A stretch of 64,000 nucleotides of DNA, taken from Quercus robur (taxonomy: Eukaryota; Streptophyta; Magnoliopsida; Fagales; Fagaceae). Below the pieces are notes generated by a model. That model worked only from the letters and a program-made list of their open reading frames with translations, was not told the DNA's origin and made no database searches. Positions 1-11,824 of this stretch are shown one piece after another. Each line of letters begins with the position of its first letter. The stretch's first letter is position 1. The translations under genes were made by a program, and so were the position numbers. The stretch is taken from positions 44,166,277 to 44,230,276 of the forward strand of contig NC_065543.1 in assembly GCF_932294415.1 (NCBI RefSeq), in the 5' to 3' direction.

Positions 1-396
1 CTAAGGGTATTTGATTTAAAGTATTGAAAGGGATAAATGAAATTGGGGTGGAAGAGTGCACTGATGTCGAAGGGTGGCACCGAATGGTGCGAGGAGTTGG
101 CATAATCATGCACAACAAACCATGCTGTATCTGCATGTATCAGCATAGAATTTCTAAGGAAACACGCAATCATGTAGTTACTGCTCATTGAAAAGAGGCT
201 CAAGGTTGAAGGAGTCAATGAATTGAAACTGCAAAAGAACCAGGGCCCCATTCACGTTAAGTTATTGAATTGTTTACAGCCATCCACTTCAAGATTAGAT
301 CAGAAGACTCTATTTTAAATTATTTTTTTATTCATCTGACTCTGTCAAAAATAGACAAATGTTCTAGACCATGAAAAAGCTTTAGAAAATACCTGA
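1..396. other. Intergenic, nothing recognised
   Basis: No open frame, splice-flanked exon or repeat end could be supported here. It may be the flank of a gene lying to the left of the window. Confidence 0.4.
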
Positions 397-1380
397 GGCT
401 GCGTTTGCTTCAGTGTAAAATATTTTTCCAAATGTAAAATGCTTTCAGGTGAAAATATTTTTCGGAAAAAAAAATATTTTCAAGTGTTTAGCTGCATTAT
501 AAAAATTGTTTTAGAAAATGTTTTCAGGTGTTTGGTTGCATTCTAAAAATGCTATTTTCTATTAATTTCTCACATTTTCTCAGTCATTTTCTCAACTTCC
601 AAACAAATTTTATAATAGAAGATTTCAGTATATACAATTAACAACATAAAAATCCATTAGCTCCATTCATTCACAAGCTGAACTCGGTCAAACTGAGAGA
701 GAGGGAGGAAGAAAGAGTGAGAGATTAAGGGAAAGAGAGATAGATCAGGAAAGAGATGGAGATCAGGTCAACGAGATTGGTCTTCAACGGCGACAACGAG
801 ATCGGTCTTGGGTCGAGAACGAGATCGGTCTTGGGTGAATTGGGTATTGTAGAGGGTGGGTTTGAGAGAAGTGTTTCGCCAGCGACATGGAAGCGACGGA
901 TTGGAGATGTTGGAGGAGAGATGGGCTTCGCCAGCGTGAAGGGGGACTTCGGACCAGCATCTGCGTGTGGGGTGGAGCTGTGTTTCTCTCTCGTTGGTGC
1001 GTGGGGTGGAGCTATGAGCTCTCACTGTGGGTGGATCAGCGGCGCTCGTCGGACTATGGGTGGAGCTTAGACTGGCGTGAGGGAAAGGGTGGAGTTGAGT
1101 TTGGCGTGAGAGAGAGGGTGGAGCTCAGTCACAATTGAGCTTGGAGAGTACCAGTGATGTCTATGAGGAGTGTGTGTGAGAAGCTTCAAGAGAGTGTGTG
1201 AGAAGTGTAAATCATTTGAAGGTAAAATAAGAACGGAAATGGTTTTACGGGCGAGAAGGGTTATTTTACAATCAACGGGGAAAATAATTTCTATTTGACT
1301 CAATTTTCTATAGGTGCCAAACACACAACCTGGTGTAAAATAATTTCTTGAAATCCTTTTTAGACGAAACAAACGCAGCC
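397..1380. mobile_element. Non-autonomous DNA transposon with GGCTGCGTTTG ends
   Basis: The left end reads GGCTGCGTTTGCTTCAGT and the reverse complement of the right end reads GGCTGCGTTTGTTTCGTC, so the termini are inverted repeats. The GG...GTTTG start suits PIF/Harbinger elements; the flanking triplets are TGA on the left and TAA on the right, close to the TWA target duplication of that superfamily. A hAT assignment is also possible. The interior is GA-rich and GC-rich (about 690-1200), like a transposase leader, but the short open frames there match nothing I know. Confidence 0.55.
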
Positions 1381-1585
1381 TAAGACTTTCCATTTTTCTA
1401 TCTCTATCAAAGCTAATTGATCCTTTGACAGTTTCCAAGAGGGACACGATTTGCTAATACAAAATTTAAAAGATAATTTGACCACAGCCCGTCTTCAGTG
1501 GACTTTGTTGCTGCTTGTGTCACTACCTATGTCTCAGCATCAGCAAAACTAAGAAGTCATTGGGGTTTTCACATAGAAAGAGAGT

Positions 1586-1593
1586 TATATATA
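1586..1593 (+). promoter_or_regulatory. TATA box of the germin-like gene
   Basis: A TATATATA stretch lies about 100 bases before the ATG at 1688. A start site about 30 bases downstream would give a leader of roughly 70 bases. Confidence 0.55.
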
Positions 1594-1687
1594 GAACCAC
1601 GATCTTCATTCTTCAACCACAAAACCAACCAAAAACTCATCTTTTTACCATCTTGTACTCTCTAAAAAACAGGAGTCTCTAACAGCC

Positions 1688-2356
1688 ATGATGAAATCAT
1701 CAAACTCACCCCTCTACCTGCTATCTTGCCTTCTAATGTTACTGCTTCTCCCGGTGCCTTCCCTATCAGCTGACCCTGATTCGTTACAGGACTTTTGTGT
1801 TGCAGATTTGAATGCATCCATATCAATCAATGGATTTCCTTGCATACCTGCCTCAAAAGTTAGTGCAAGTGATTTTTTCTTTGATCTGAGCAAAGAGGGT
1901 ATCACTAACACTTCGAACTTAAACTTCAGTGTCACTCCTGCAAATGTCCTTTCATTTCCTGCTGTCAACACTCTTGGGATTGCAATGAACCGTGTAGACT
2001 TTGGCCCTGGAGGACTTAATCCACCACACTCTCACCCTCGTGCAACTGAGATGGGTTTGGTTCTTGAAGGGAGCATACTTGTGGGGTTTGTGACAACTTC
2101 CAATGTGTATTACTCTAAGGTTTTGACTCCTGGAGAGGTCTTTGTCATTCCTAGGGGACTTGTACACTTCCAAAAGAATGTTGGAAACGGGAAAGGTATT
2201 GTCTTCACTTCTTTCAATAGTCAAATGCCAGGGGTTGTGATTACCTCAACAACTCTCTTTGGTTCACAACCCCCAATGCCTAATGAAGTGTTAACTCAAG
2301 CGTTCCAAGTAGACGATGCTGTTGTCAATAGCATAAAATCCAAATTTGGTTCTTAA
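1688..2356 (+). CDS. Germin-like protein (cupin), secreted
   Basis: An uninterrupted 222-codon frame encodes a germin-like protein, the usual length for the family. Residues 1 to about 27 form a signal peptide: a short polar start, a leucine-rich core ([13 protein letters not shown]), then a mature start near [10 protein letters not shown]. The two cysteines that form the N-terminal disulphide are visible (QDFCVADL and GFPCIPA). The cupin metal site is present: [11 protein letters not shown] supplies two His and the Glu, and [11 protein letters not shown] supplies the third His. The family forms extracellular Mn-binding hexamers; some members are oxalate oxidases or superoxide dismutases, others have no known enzyme activity. 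The N-terminal wording resembles the ABP19/ABP20-type GLPs, but no activity can be assigned from sequence. A TATA box and short leader precede it. No intron is seen. Confidence 0.95.
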   Translation: MMKSSNSPLYLLSCLLMLLLLPVPSLSADPDSLQDFCVADLNASISINGFPCIPASKVSASDFFFDLSKEGITNTSNLNFSVTPANVLSFPAVNTLGIAMNRVDFGPGGLNPPHSHPRATEMGLVLEGSILVGFVTTSNVYYSKVLTPGEVFVIPRGLVHFQKNVGNGKGIVFTSFNSQMPGVVITSTTLFGSQPPMPNEVLTQAFQVDDAVVNSIKSKFGS

Positions 2357-3332
2357 GCCATGGCCTTCCTGATAAGGTCCCTTTGATTTGAATATTGTTT
2401 AATAATACTTTTGAGATTACCTACCTCCCTTTATTGGGCTGTGTTATTCAGGTTATCAGTGTATGTTGTTTTGATTATTGATTGATTTATAAAACTTTTT
2501 TATTTTATTGATTGATTTTATGATACCTATGTTGTTATCTTTATAGATGAATTTTATTATAAATGTTTTCACTTGTGAGTTGAAGTATTGAGTTCTAAAT
2601 AACACAACTGAATCTCCCTCACTGTAACAAAAACAAAAACCAAAAAAAAAAAAACTTGAAGAATATACCTCTGAATCCGGATACAATAATCTAAAAGTGT
2701 CCTGTATCAAACCCCACATACAATGATGGCAAATTGTCAAGGAGTATTTATAGCTCAAACTAATTTCCATTTAGTTTCATTGTAAGTGGAGAGTAATGAT
2801 TCAAATTGGCTTTAATGGCTTCTCTCAAAAAAATAAAAAATAAATCGTCTCCTATGGCATTTGTTAATTGCTCTTTTCTGTACTTCAACATTAGTTCTAT
2901 TTTAATGACTCCAAAATTTTGCATTATTTGAATTTATTTCACTGCCATTATTGAAGCATGAATTTGTACCAATTAGTAATATATTTAAGAAGGAAAAAGA
3001 AATTTTGCAAAGCAAAATTCTCTCATTACAAAGTTTGGCCTGAAATTGTATCAATTAGTAACATACTGTAACAATGAATCAGGAATTTCTAAGTAAGTTC
3101 TAGAAAGTAGAGTATTAAGAACTAATTTAACCTAGGAGATTCTGTTTGCATATTAATACAATTAACTAAAGTGTATCCATTAAGATGATACATAAAAAGA
3201 TTAATGTATTTTCTACATATGATTTCATATTAAAATTTTAGGACATTAAAAGAGACTAGGAAACACACTTCAGCATCAACCATGGAGAAACCTACAACGC
3301 AACTGCCCTTTGATTATAAATGATTAAGTACT
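2357..3332. other. AT-rich intergenic, no gene seen
   Basis: This is the 3' flank of the germin-like gene followed by AT-rich sequence with homopolymer tracts. No exon-like segment or terminal repeat was recognised. Confidence 0.4.
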
Positions 3333-3601
3333 AATTAGTTGAGTTCTCGCACGAAGTGCGGTACAACTTATTATTAGTTTTATCCAATATTTCGATAAAT
3401 TTTGCCAAAAATCTTGTAACTTAACTAATTAACACCTCAATTTCCAATAGAAATATTCAAGATTTAGATCCTCACCCCCAACTATCAATGTATAAAAAAG
3501 ATATTTCAATAAATTTTATTGTAAAAAATTGTAATTTTTAGTTATTTTATATATAGACAAAATAGAAATACACTAAAAGTAGTATAGTGATTTGATTATA
3601 C

Positions 3602-3748
3602 TATATATATGTGTGTGTGTGTTTACAAATTGAAAATTGCATGATATAGTAGCTAATATAGATAGGCATGTTTCATGCCTACTAAAAAATGCATATATCT
3701 TTTTCTTTCTTTCTTTCTTTCTTTCTTTTTTTTTTTTTTTTTTTTTTT
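3602..3748. repeat. Simple repeats: (TA/GT)n, (TTTC)n and a T tract
   Basis: A TA then GT repeat near 3602-3623 and TTTC units running into a long T tract at about 3703-3748. Low complexity only. Confidence 0.8.
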
Positions 3749-4045
3749 AACATTCTTGATTGTGTTTTACTAAAAATATTTTCCCTTTTTTGTTGGACAT
3801 GGTTTCAATTGTTGCAAAAACAACTAAATTTGAGTAAAAATGTCTTATTTCAAATCAATTGTTTCTCACATAAAATAAATAAACCAATTGTTTCTCATAT
3901 AAATCTTAGAAAGATGATATTAAAATTTCATTATGCTTAAAACAATTAATATAACAAAATTAATATAACAAAATAAACATATTTATTATATTAGTAATTT
4001 TCTAATTACACAGAATACATACTATAGTGTTAGTTCCACCCAAAT

Positions 4046-4071
4046 ACATACACACACGCGCGCGCGCGCAC
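4046..4071. repeat. Alternating CA/CG tract
   Basis: An alternating purine-pyrimidine run (CACACACGCGCG type) of about 26 bases. Such runs can adopt Z-DNA; here it lies just before a solo LTR. Confidence 0.7.
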
Positions 4072-4094
4072 AAAGGAGTTAGGAAATTTAAAGG

Positions 4095-4875
4095 TGTGGG
4101 GACACAAGCTCAAATATATATTGGGCCTTGGGCCTTGTTCGAGGACGCACAATGGTCCAAGAATAGATCAATAGCAAGAAAGACGTAATACTTCAAACAT
4201 CACAAGCAAACTATGACTATAGAGGCTAGGAAAGGTTGTTCAAGGAAGAATATCCCCTCGACTAAACGCAACGAAGATCAAGATGTGCCTCTCGTCATCC
4301 AAGGTGACGTTCCAAGAGGTTCTATGGATATGCACTATGAATGTACGGGAAGGATAAGAATTAGGAAATATCTAAGGAAAGACTGCTGCCACCGCATTAA
4401 ATGCTCTGCAGCTAACTTTCTGACTGCATTAATATGGAGAAGACCCCTAAATAGTATTGTCTTGGCTACCCCAACTCACAGAGGACCTGAGAGGGTATCT
4501 AATGGGACAAGCAATTAAGTAGTGGCTTCGATGATCAACAAGTGGAAGGCTAAAATCGTCCAAAGGGAACTATATAATGTAAGAGACCCTCCATAGAAAG
4601 GAATCGAGAAATTAAGAGAAAAACACTGTAGCAATTTGGAACAAAATTTGTAATCAAACATGTAAGAACTAATCTCCTCGAACTGTGCCAAGGACGATTT
4701 TCTTTAGTTTAAATCAATCTATTTCCCTGTTCTTATCATTTGAGCCCACTTTACTTGTTGTTCAACTCATTTTTGTCCAGTTTTCCAACTCACTCTCTAC
4801 AAATTCATTGTTTTGGACTTTTTGGGCCTAGATTTATCCATCTTTTGGGATAGAGACTCAAATCTGGTCCTTACA
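4095..4875 (+). mobile_element. Solo LTR (LTR retrotransposon fossil)
   Basis: A 781-base stretch opens with TGTGGGGACA and closes with GGTCCTTACA (TG...CA), flanked on both sides by the 5-base duplication AAAGG (4090-4094 and 4876-4880). No internal coding part is present, so this is a solo LTR left by recombination. It is the same family as 15877-16656 and related to 18034-18730: all share TGGGCCTTGGGCC-type and cctcgg/ccgagg stretches. The superfamily is not determined. The intact target duplication argues against great age. Confidence 0.85.
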
Positions 4876-5870
4876 AAAGGATTAAGATTAATTTTAGTGA
4901 ATTCACAATTTTTTTTTTATGGCTTTTGTGATAATTGTTGTCAAAACAACTAAACATGATTCTAAATTTATTATTATTATTCCAACTAAAAATTATTTTC
5001 TTTATAGAGTTTATAAAAATTATTTTCTATATAAATTCATTTAATATAAATAATTAATGCACATCAATTGATAATTAATATATGCATTTACTCTATTGGC
5101 TAATTTAATGAACTAATACTTTAATATAATCCCCCTAAAAAAAAAACTTTAATATAAATGCAAACTTTGTCAAAGTAGAAAACTAAATAAAGATAACTTC
5201 AAGGAATGCGTCACATGGCACAACCTCATACTCTCTAGCATGAGGTCTCTGCTTTTAATACTTTACAATTTAATTTGAAATCATTTTTATGTATATTAAG
5301 ACCTATATATAATAGTTGATTTGTTGTATAATATTTATGTTTGCCCACAATATTGTTGAATACTTTGAAACTTGATTTTCTTTATTCATATTTTATTAAA
5401 AAAATATTGTATAACACTATAAGACTATAACATATTATAGTATTTATCGTTAAAAATAGATTTAATTTTTTAAACCAATTAAATGATTTTGAAATATATA
5501 AATAAGAATTTAAAGCATAAAATACTAGTACATCCTAAAATTACATAATTTTAAGCAATCTTCCAAACATTTCTTCAACCACTCTATTCTTACAACCAAA
5601 TATGGGGACCTTAATTGCAAACACCCAATTCATTATCTCAATGAAATTAGGGAAATTATTTGTAGGTATTGACATAAAAGGAACGTGATAAAATAAAGAG
5701 AAATTGGCTAAAAACACATCCATTTATCATTGATTTTTATTTTTATTACTATGGCTTATACTGCACAAAATAGCAGTAAAAAAAACTTACGAAGAAACCT
5801 ATGAATTATGAGTTCTAACACAAAATAAATATAAAAAAAGCTAACTTCATAAATAATCAATTAGAATGTT

Positions 5871-6541
5871 TCTGTTTCTTTTTCTTTTTCTTTAGTTCTA
5901 AAACCAAATACATTTATGACATTCCCAAACCAAAATCCTAAACACCTAAAGACTCAAAGCAAATGAGAACCTTCACAAAATCCACAACGTTCGACTTCAA
6001 CATCAAAACCGTAAACTACCGTCATTGAATAAAAAATGCAAGTCCTCTTCCTTGGCCATAGTCTACTCATACGGTTAGGATCAAATGATACCACAATGTT
6101 GAGTTATGTAGGTGTCACTGAAAGGTTGAAGGTAATTGACGTCGCCCTTTTTTTTTTTTTTTTTTCCTAATGATTGTATTTGAGATGGAATGTCATGAAG
6201 GGTCGTAGGCATGTGTATATAAAAGAGAAAAAGTGAAAATGGTGGATGGAAATGCAAAGAGTTTTTTGTATGTGGGAGAGAGAAGAAGTCTTGAAACATT
6301 GAACCAAATTAAATAAATAGTAGTCTTAAAACATTGAATAAAAAATTTAACAAAAAGTAGTCTTGAAACATTGAATCAAAGGAAATAAAGATGCTATATT
6401 TTTAAATTTGCTCTAATCTTTAATGTAGCTTAAGAGTATCTTAATTCTTTTCATAAAATATGCCACATGGCAGAACCTCATACTCTCCTACACAAGAACT
6501 TTACCTTTATATATATATATATATATATATATATTAATGAT
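5871..6541 (-). mobile_element. Helitron-like repeat, diverged twin of the 6566-7463 element
   Basis: This stretch aligns along most of its length with 6811-7460. Shared blocks include the CACAACGT...AACATAAAA region, TGCAAG...CCTTCCTTGG, CTCATACGG, GGTTGAAGGTAA...GACGTCG-like sequence, and the terminal module with GGCA.AACCTCATA. On the minus strand it begins in a TA-repeat near 6541, which resembles a Helitron 5' end. I could not fix its 3' end. The small open frames inside match nothing. Confidence 0.4.
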
Positions 6542-6565
6542 GGATTGATTGATTGATTGATTAAA

Positions 6566-7463
6566 CTAGTAAGCTTCTTGTGCGATGCATGGATATTGTT
6601 GTAGTATCTTACATAAGATAGTTTGGAATATGTTGTATATATATTATAACATAATTGTTATAGAATTTTATTAATAATGAGTTCATCATAAAAGACAACA
6701 ATTATAAATTATATATACATATCCATTATAATTATTCAATTGAATGAATGAGAAATAAATAAATAAATAAACTTTGGAGAAATATTATAGAATAAAAGTT
6801 TATATAGAATGTGTTTTTCTAATTCTCCTTAATTCTAAAACAAAATACACATCCCAAACCCCCACAATCAATTACATCGTTTACAAAATCTACGAATCCA
6901 CAACGTGCAACGTTAACATAAAAATCGTAATTTTGTTGCCACTCAATATAAAATGCAAGCTCCCCTTCCTTGGTTCTAGCCAACTCATACGGGTTAAGAT
7001 TAAATGAAACAATAATGTTAGTGCTAGGTAAGTGTAGACAAAAGATTGAAGGTAAATGACATCGTTTTTGGTCTGTGTGTATTTGATATTAAATGACATG
7101 AAGGGCTACGTATAGGTGTGTATATATATATATATAAAGGAGTAAAAGTGCAAGAGATGAAAATAGTGAATTAAAATGCAAAGAGTTTTGTATGTATGTG
7201 TGAGGATAAAAAATCTTGAAAGATTGAATCAAAGAATACAAAGAATATTTATTTATTTATTTTAATTAAAAAAAAGCCTTGAAACATTGAACCAAATGAA
7301 ATAAAAAAATCAATATTTAATTTATTCTTCTCTCTAATGTGGCACTTGAGAATATTTTAATTATCTTTGTATAGGATATGTTACTTGGCAAAACCTCATA
7401 TACTTTTGCATGAGGTTTTTACTTTTATATAATGACGTCTTTACTTTTATATATATATATATT
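6566..7463 (-). mobile_element. Non-autonomous Helitron, minus orientation
   Basis: On the minus strand the left terminus reads CCATGCATCGCACAAG, a decayed form of the GC-rich Helitron 3' hairpin, followed by a short spacer and CTAG at 6569-6566, with T as the next flanking base. The right side, on the minus strand, begins A|TCAATATATAT then TA repeat, AAAAGTAAAG and the ACCTCATGC...ATGAGG inverted pair, which suits a Helitron 5' end (A^TC...CTAG^T). The exact 5' base is uncertain because of the TA repeat. It encodes no protein. Confidence 0.55.
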
Positions 7464-9211
7464 GATTGATACTCAAAATATATATACAAAAACTATAGAC
7501 ACTTGCAACAATCAAGCTGACATTTCCTTTAATACATCTAGTCACAAGAAATTATAAAACCCAACCACACCAATGCAATGACACGAAAACATTGTCATAT
7601 TTCCTTACAGGTGACAACAAATTAGTAACAAAATTGGCACTTGACATTTACTTTAATCAACCATATCAAACAATAGTATGGTCTTTGGTAAAACTTACAT
7701 TCGGATTTTGGGTCATTTGGATCACATTCCTCAATTTTTATAGATAGTGATCCCACACACAAAACAGTGCAATAGTGAATGACCATAAATTGTGGGAGCC
7801 AACATCTATCTCAATTACATATATACAAAATTTAACACAATTACTGACCAAATTTTAAATGAAAACAGATATTATTAAGTTTCTACAGCATATTCATTCT
7901 ACTCCTTCGTTCCTAGTTCCTTTCTTTTCTGTTTTGAAGGCAGGAGCCTTAAACTCATTTCTCTATTAGGATTTTATTTTTGTAAATATGAATGTAAATT
8001 TTGTCTTACAATAGTCTGTTGGGATGCTTTTTTAAATTGGGATGAGCCAACTTCATCTCATCTCTTCTATCTTAAGTTCTTGTCCCTAAAGATAGGATGA
8101 GTGAGCCGGAGCCCTATCTTATTTCTTAATAGATTTATATTTAATCATTGAAAAATGAAACAAATGTTAAATGCATACTAATGACATAAATGCATGAAAA
8201 ATTCAAACAAAACCTATCTCCATTTTCAGCATATGTAAACTATAAAGCATCAAATACAAAGTGAAGTTTAAACCACTTAAAAAGATCAAAGTCATGGTGC
8301 ACCCAAACCAAAACAAAACAAAACAAAAATGCAAGTACCCAATTAACTAAATCAAGTTAACCTTGTAACTCTTAAATATAAAGTTTCACAAAGGTATCAA
8401 ATGTTAATCACTAATAAAGTTTCATATTATAACAAACATTTCTACCAAAAAAAAAAAAATTATAACAAACATGCCTCAAATTTCGATGAAGGTACGTTTG
8501 TTCCTTAATAGCAATAACATATTGTTTAGTCATTAAACCAAATCACATAACACACACCAAATCACATAACACACACCAAACCACTTATCTACAAGGTTCA
8601 AACATCATGTTAAAATTGAAAGTCATCCATTTAGAGTTAGAGTGTCATTCCCCCAGATTTGTGCAATTTACCCAAAAATTTAAACACGCACAAAATTGGG
8701 TAATAGCAACTTTAAAAGACAAAAAACTAAAGCACACTTTTAATCCTTAAAGTTTAGAGTTTGTTTTATTTTGGCCATTTACGCTTCAAAATTTTTATAA
8801 GCTGGCAAAAGAATCAATAAATAATTAGTTAAATAAATTAATAAAACAAGAAATAGAACATGTACTTAAAAGAGCTGAGTATCTTGTCAATTCCTTCTGG
8901 TTCTCAGATGAGAATTTCAGATTATAGCAGGCCAAATAATCAATAAATAAATAATTAACATAATTAATTAAAAAAGAAATAGAACATGTAGTAAAAAGAA
9001 TTGATTAACTTGTCAAGTCCTGTTTCTTTGTTTCTAATTGATCCCTTGTACCTATATCAGTACGGGCGTTACAATAGTTGTCATGATTCTACAAGCAAAT
9101 ACAATATAGTCAAACAACTAGTAACAATTGAACAGGTAGACATATTATAAGGTTCCACTGCTACTGCTATAAGGGCCTTTTAAAATCAGAGAATGAAGCC
9201 ATTGTGGTTCA
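7464..9211. other. AT-rich intergenic, no gene seen
   Basis: No exon or complete transposon was recognised. A short imperfect tandem (AATCACATAACACACACC, twice) lies at about 8539-8580. The right part is the 3' flank of the UBC gene. Confidence 0.4.
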
Positions 9212-9798
9212 TTATGGGTCAGCATGTCCAGCAATTTCATCATCACTAGAACCACTTTCCTCATCACTGATGTCCTCATCACTATCCACTTCGGCTGTGG
9301 AATTGGTGAGATGCTCCTTCTTTGCGTATCGATCACAGTATTCTGAGTCCACAAATAATAGTAGAAAAACTTATATTTTGCAGTTCCAGATATGACATCT
9401 CATCCCACTAGCAGCAAGAATCAGTAAAAAGTTTCCGCCTCCCTTTTTTTCTCTTTATCAATTTTACTACTAGTAATTGTTAAGAAACTATCTCAAGGAA
9501 AAATACATTCTAATAACACTTAAATAGCTAAGGTTTTCCATGTCTACTATTCTTTGAAGTATGTGGTAACAACTTAGTACAACAACCACTAAGCATTAGT
9601 CCCAATATTTCCTCAACTGTAACGACCCAAACTAACTAAGCATTAGTCACAATATTTCCTCAACTGTAACAACCCAAACTAACCAAAGTCGATCACACAT
9701 ATTCTTTTCTCTGTCCACTATTCTTCAAAGCTTAATGTGGGAAACAATTCAATATTGAAGTATTTGGAATTGAAAATAAAGTGGAAGAAAACCTAAGA

Positions 9799-9833
<35 letters not shown>

Positions 9834-11824
9834 AAAATCTAAGAAGAAATTTGAATCTGGGCCTCAGGAAGAAATTATTGACACCCCTCTTAATGGGCAT
9901 TCCTTAGAATATTTGCAGTCAAATCATCTTAATGGGGTTTCCTCTTATACTATCTAAACAAACAAGATATACTAGATAGTCCTAAATCATCTTATTGACC
10001 TAAATTCATTTCACATACAGGGAACCTTCTAGCAACCCACCCTCTGTGTCACTGCTGAGCAAGTTCCCAATTTGTGAAATTTCAGTAAGTGGTTGAGATT
10101 TTTCCTTGAAGCTGGTTTGCTTCAAAACTCATCAATATAAAAAAGGAAGGAAGATTAGGTAGGAATCGAATTTCACCTTTTACTTTCTGATCATACTGCT
10201 TTCGATCCTTCATCATCAATGATGCAGCATCACCATTGAGTGGGTCAGAAGGATTCGGATAAAGCAACAGCTGTGGAAGGAAAACTTCAAACACGTTTAA
10301 CAGATCTGTTCAAGAAAAAATGGGTATATTATGTGAGGAATCCAAGTGAATCCAAAAGGTTGAGAGAGAGAGTTTGATGATTTGTGCAAGAAAGTAAAGA
10401 ATACAAAAACATTATACATGATCATTGTAACAAATTCTGATAGTGGAGGGAGAAAATATGAACTCTGACACATTAAAAGCATGAATAAAGACACCTATAA
10501 AAGAACCTACACAACTGTTGAAGTCTTTTTTTACTAAAAAAAGAATTAGAATTGATAATTGATAATTACCAAACATTGGACTCCAAGATTGATTAATAAC
10601 ATCCAAGCACACAGAACCAGATCTGCAATTAATGAAATAAAAAACCAAAGTCAGCTTTCTTGACAACAAATTTAAGAGGATTGCCTGCAATGAATTTTTA
10701 CTGCTCATGAAAAAAGTCAGCAAAGTAATCATATTGTCCTTGCTTGATGCTTCTCAAAAAGCAGTAGCAAGCCAAAGTGTTTTTAGAATCTAATGAAAAA
10801 TTTTCATATGACCAAATCTGCCAGATAGCAGTTAAACAATCCCAGGGCAGAAGAGTTTTTGATAAAAGTTAGGTTTGTGTTAAGGTATAAGTTGCTCACA
10901 GCTCATCAACATTTGGGTGGTATATCTTGTTCACAAAACCAATAGAAGGAGACTTGTATGGATAAGCATCAGGAAGTTCGACTCGGATTTTCCAAACCCC
11001 GCCTTCATAAAGGCCTGAAACCATCACAATCATATAAAATAAAGGATATGATATCAACCAAAACAAAGAAAAATAAGGATCAAAACTATATTCAAAATTT
11101 GAATTAGATTATAATTTTTCCATTATCCTTTAAGCATCATGTAACTCTTGTTTGTTTACAGACATCAATTACAGGATTAAGTGTAATTGGACAAGGAAAG
11201 CATCTTAGGGATAACTGGTGATATAGATATTAAGGACCTTTAGCAATTTATGACATAATGGATCTATTTTATCTGTTGTAATATTTAAAATTAAACAGAC
11301 CATAATGTTTTCAGACAGCCAAATCAATATTTTTTTTTGGGATTGATCGGCATGTAATATTTCTGAATTTATTCATAGAATTCAATATTAAAATGCACCC
11401 AAAAAATAACTGGCCCTGTGCAGCGGGGTGGAGGAGGAGGGAGATCATAGCCATCAAAACAATTGCAAAAGTGCAATACATGAAGGTGAAACAGAAGCAT
11501 GAGAGTAAGAACAGTACTTTCTTTTGGACCATGGAATTCCACATTGAATTCATTGAGTCCATCATTTATTGTCTCCACAATGTAATCACTCATCATCCTG
11601 GACAAGGACAACATGAACACATGTGAGATGTGCCAGAAAGAAAGTCATCACTAATAACTTCAGCATGTGAAAATGCAATTGCAATCCTGAAACAGAACTC
11701 ATGATACAAGGCCAACTTGGTCAAACTAAAGTGCATATAAATAAAACATTCACACAGAGATGTCACAGTCAACAACTTACAACTTCATGACATCCATCTC
11801 TCTCCTCTTGCTTGGAGAAGACAT
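9212..11824 (-). CDS. Ubiquitin-conjugating enzyme E2, plant UBC4/5/6 (UBE2H-like) type
   Basis: Six coding exons on the minus strand, all with GT-AG borders and consistent phases: 11824-11781, 11597-11518, 11014-10900, 10622-10570, 10305-10177, 9342-9212 (552 bases, 183 residues). The protein starts [15 protein letters not shown], as in Arabidopsis UBC4/5/6, and ends in an acidic tail (about residues 150-180, rich in SDDE) closing AGHADP. The UBC fold is complete: PYKSPSIGF, then [18 protein letters not shown], where HPN and the catalytic Cys (in SVCLD, near residue 89) are intact, then SWSPMF and [13 protein letters not shown]. It takes ubiquitin from E1 and passes it, with an E3, to targets in cytosol or nucleus. 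Related E2s have Met where this has Leu in VDELSG. A non-coding first exon near 13851-13990 is likely, with a long leader intron. Confidence 0.95.
9586..9685. repeat. Imperfect two-copy tandem repeat of about 50 bases
   Basis: The block containing TAAGCATTAGTC.CAATATTTCC and AACTGTAAC.ACCCAAACTAA occurs twice in tandem in the first (3'-most) intron of the UBC gene as transcribed to the left. Confidence 0.7.
9803..9831. repeat. (TA)n microsatellite
   Basis: About 14 uninterrupted TA units, inside the last intron of the UBC gene. Confidence 0.85.

Larger units (their letters stand above)
3333..5256 (-). mobile_element. Possible Helitron, minus orientation, split by a solo LTR
   Basis: On the minus strand the left side ends in a small hairpin (CGCACTTCGTGCG) followed within about ten bases by CTAA and then T, the layout of a Helitron 3' end. 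On the right, near 5215-5256, the minus strand has the module ACCTCATGC...GAGTATGAGGTTGTGCCATGTG, also found near 6471-6535 and 7385-7460. The 5' TC terminus is not clear here. The solo LTR at 4095-4875 would sit inside it. This is an inference from ends only. Confidence 0.3.

Noticed and set aside
756-1138. Two plus-strand frames of about 100 codons
   Set aside because: They lie inside the 397-1380 transposon and follow GA-rich repeats; no domain recognised.
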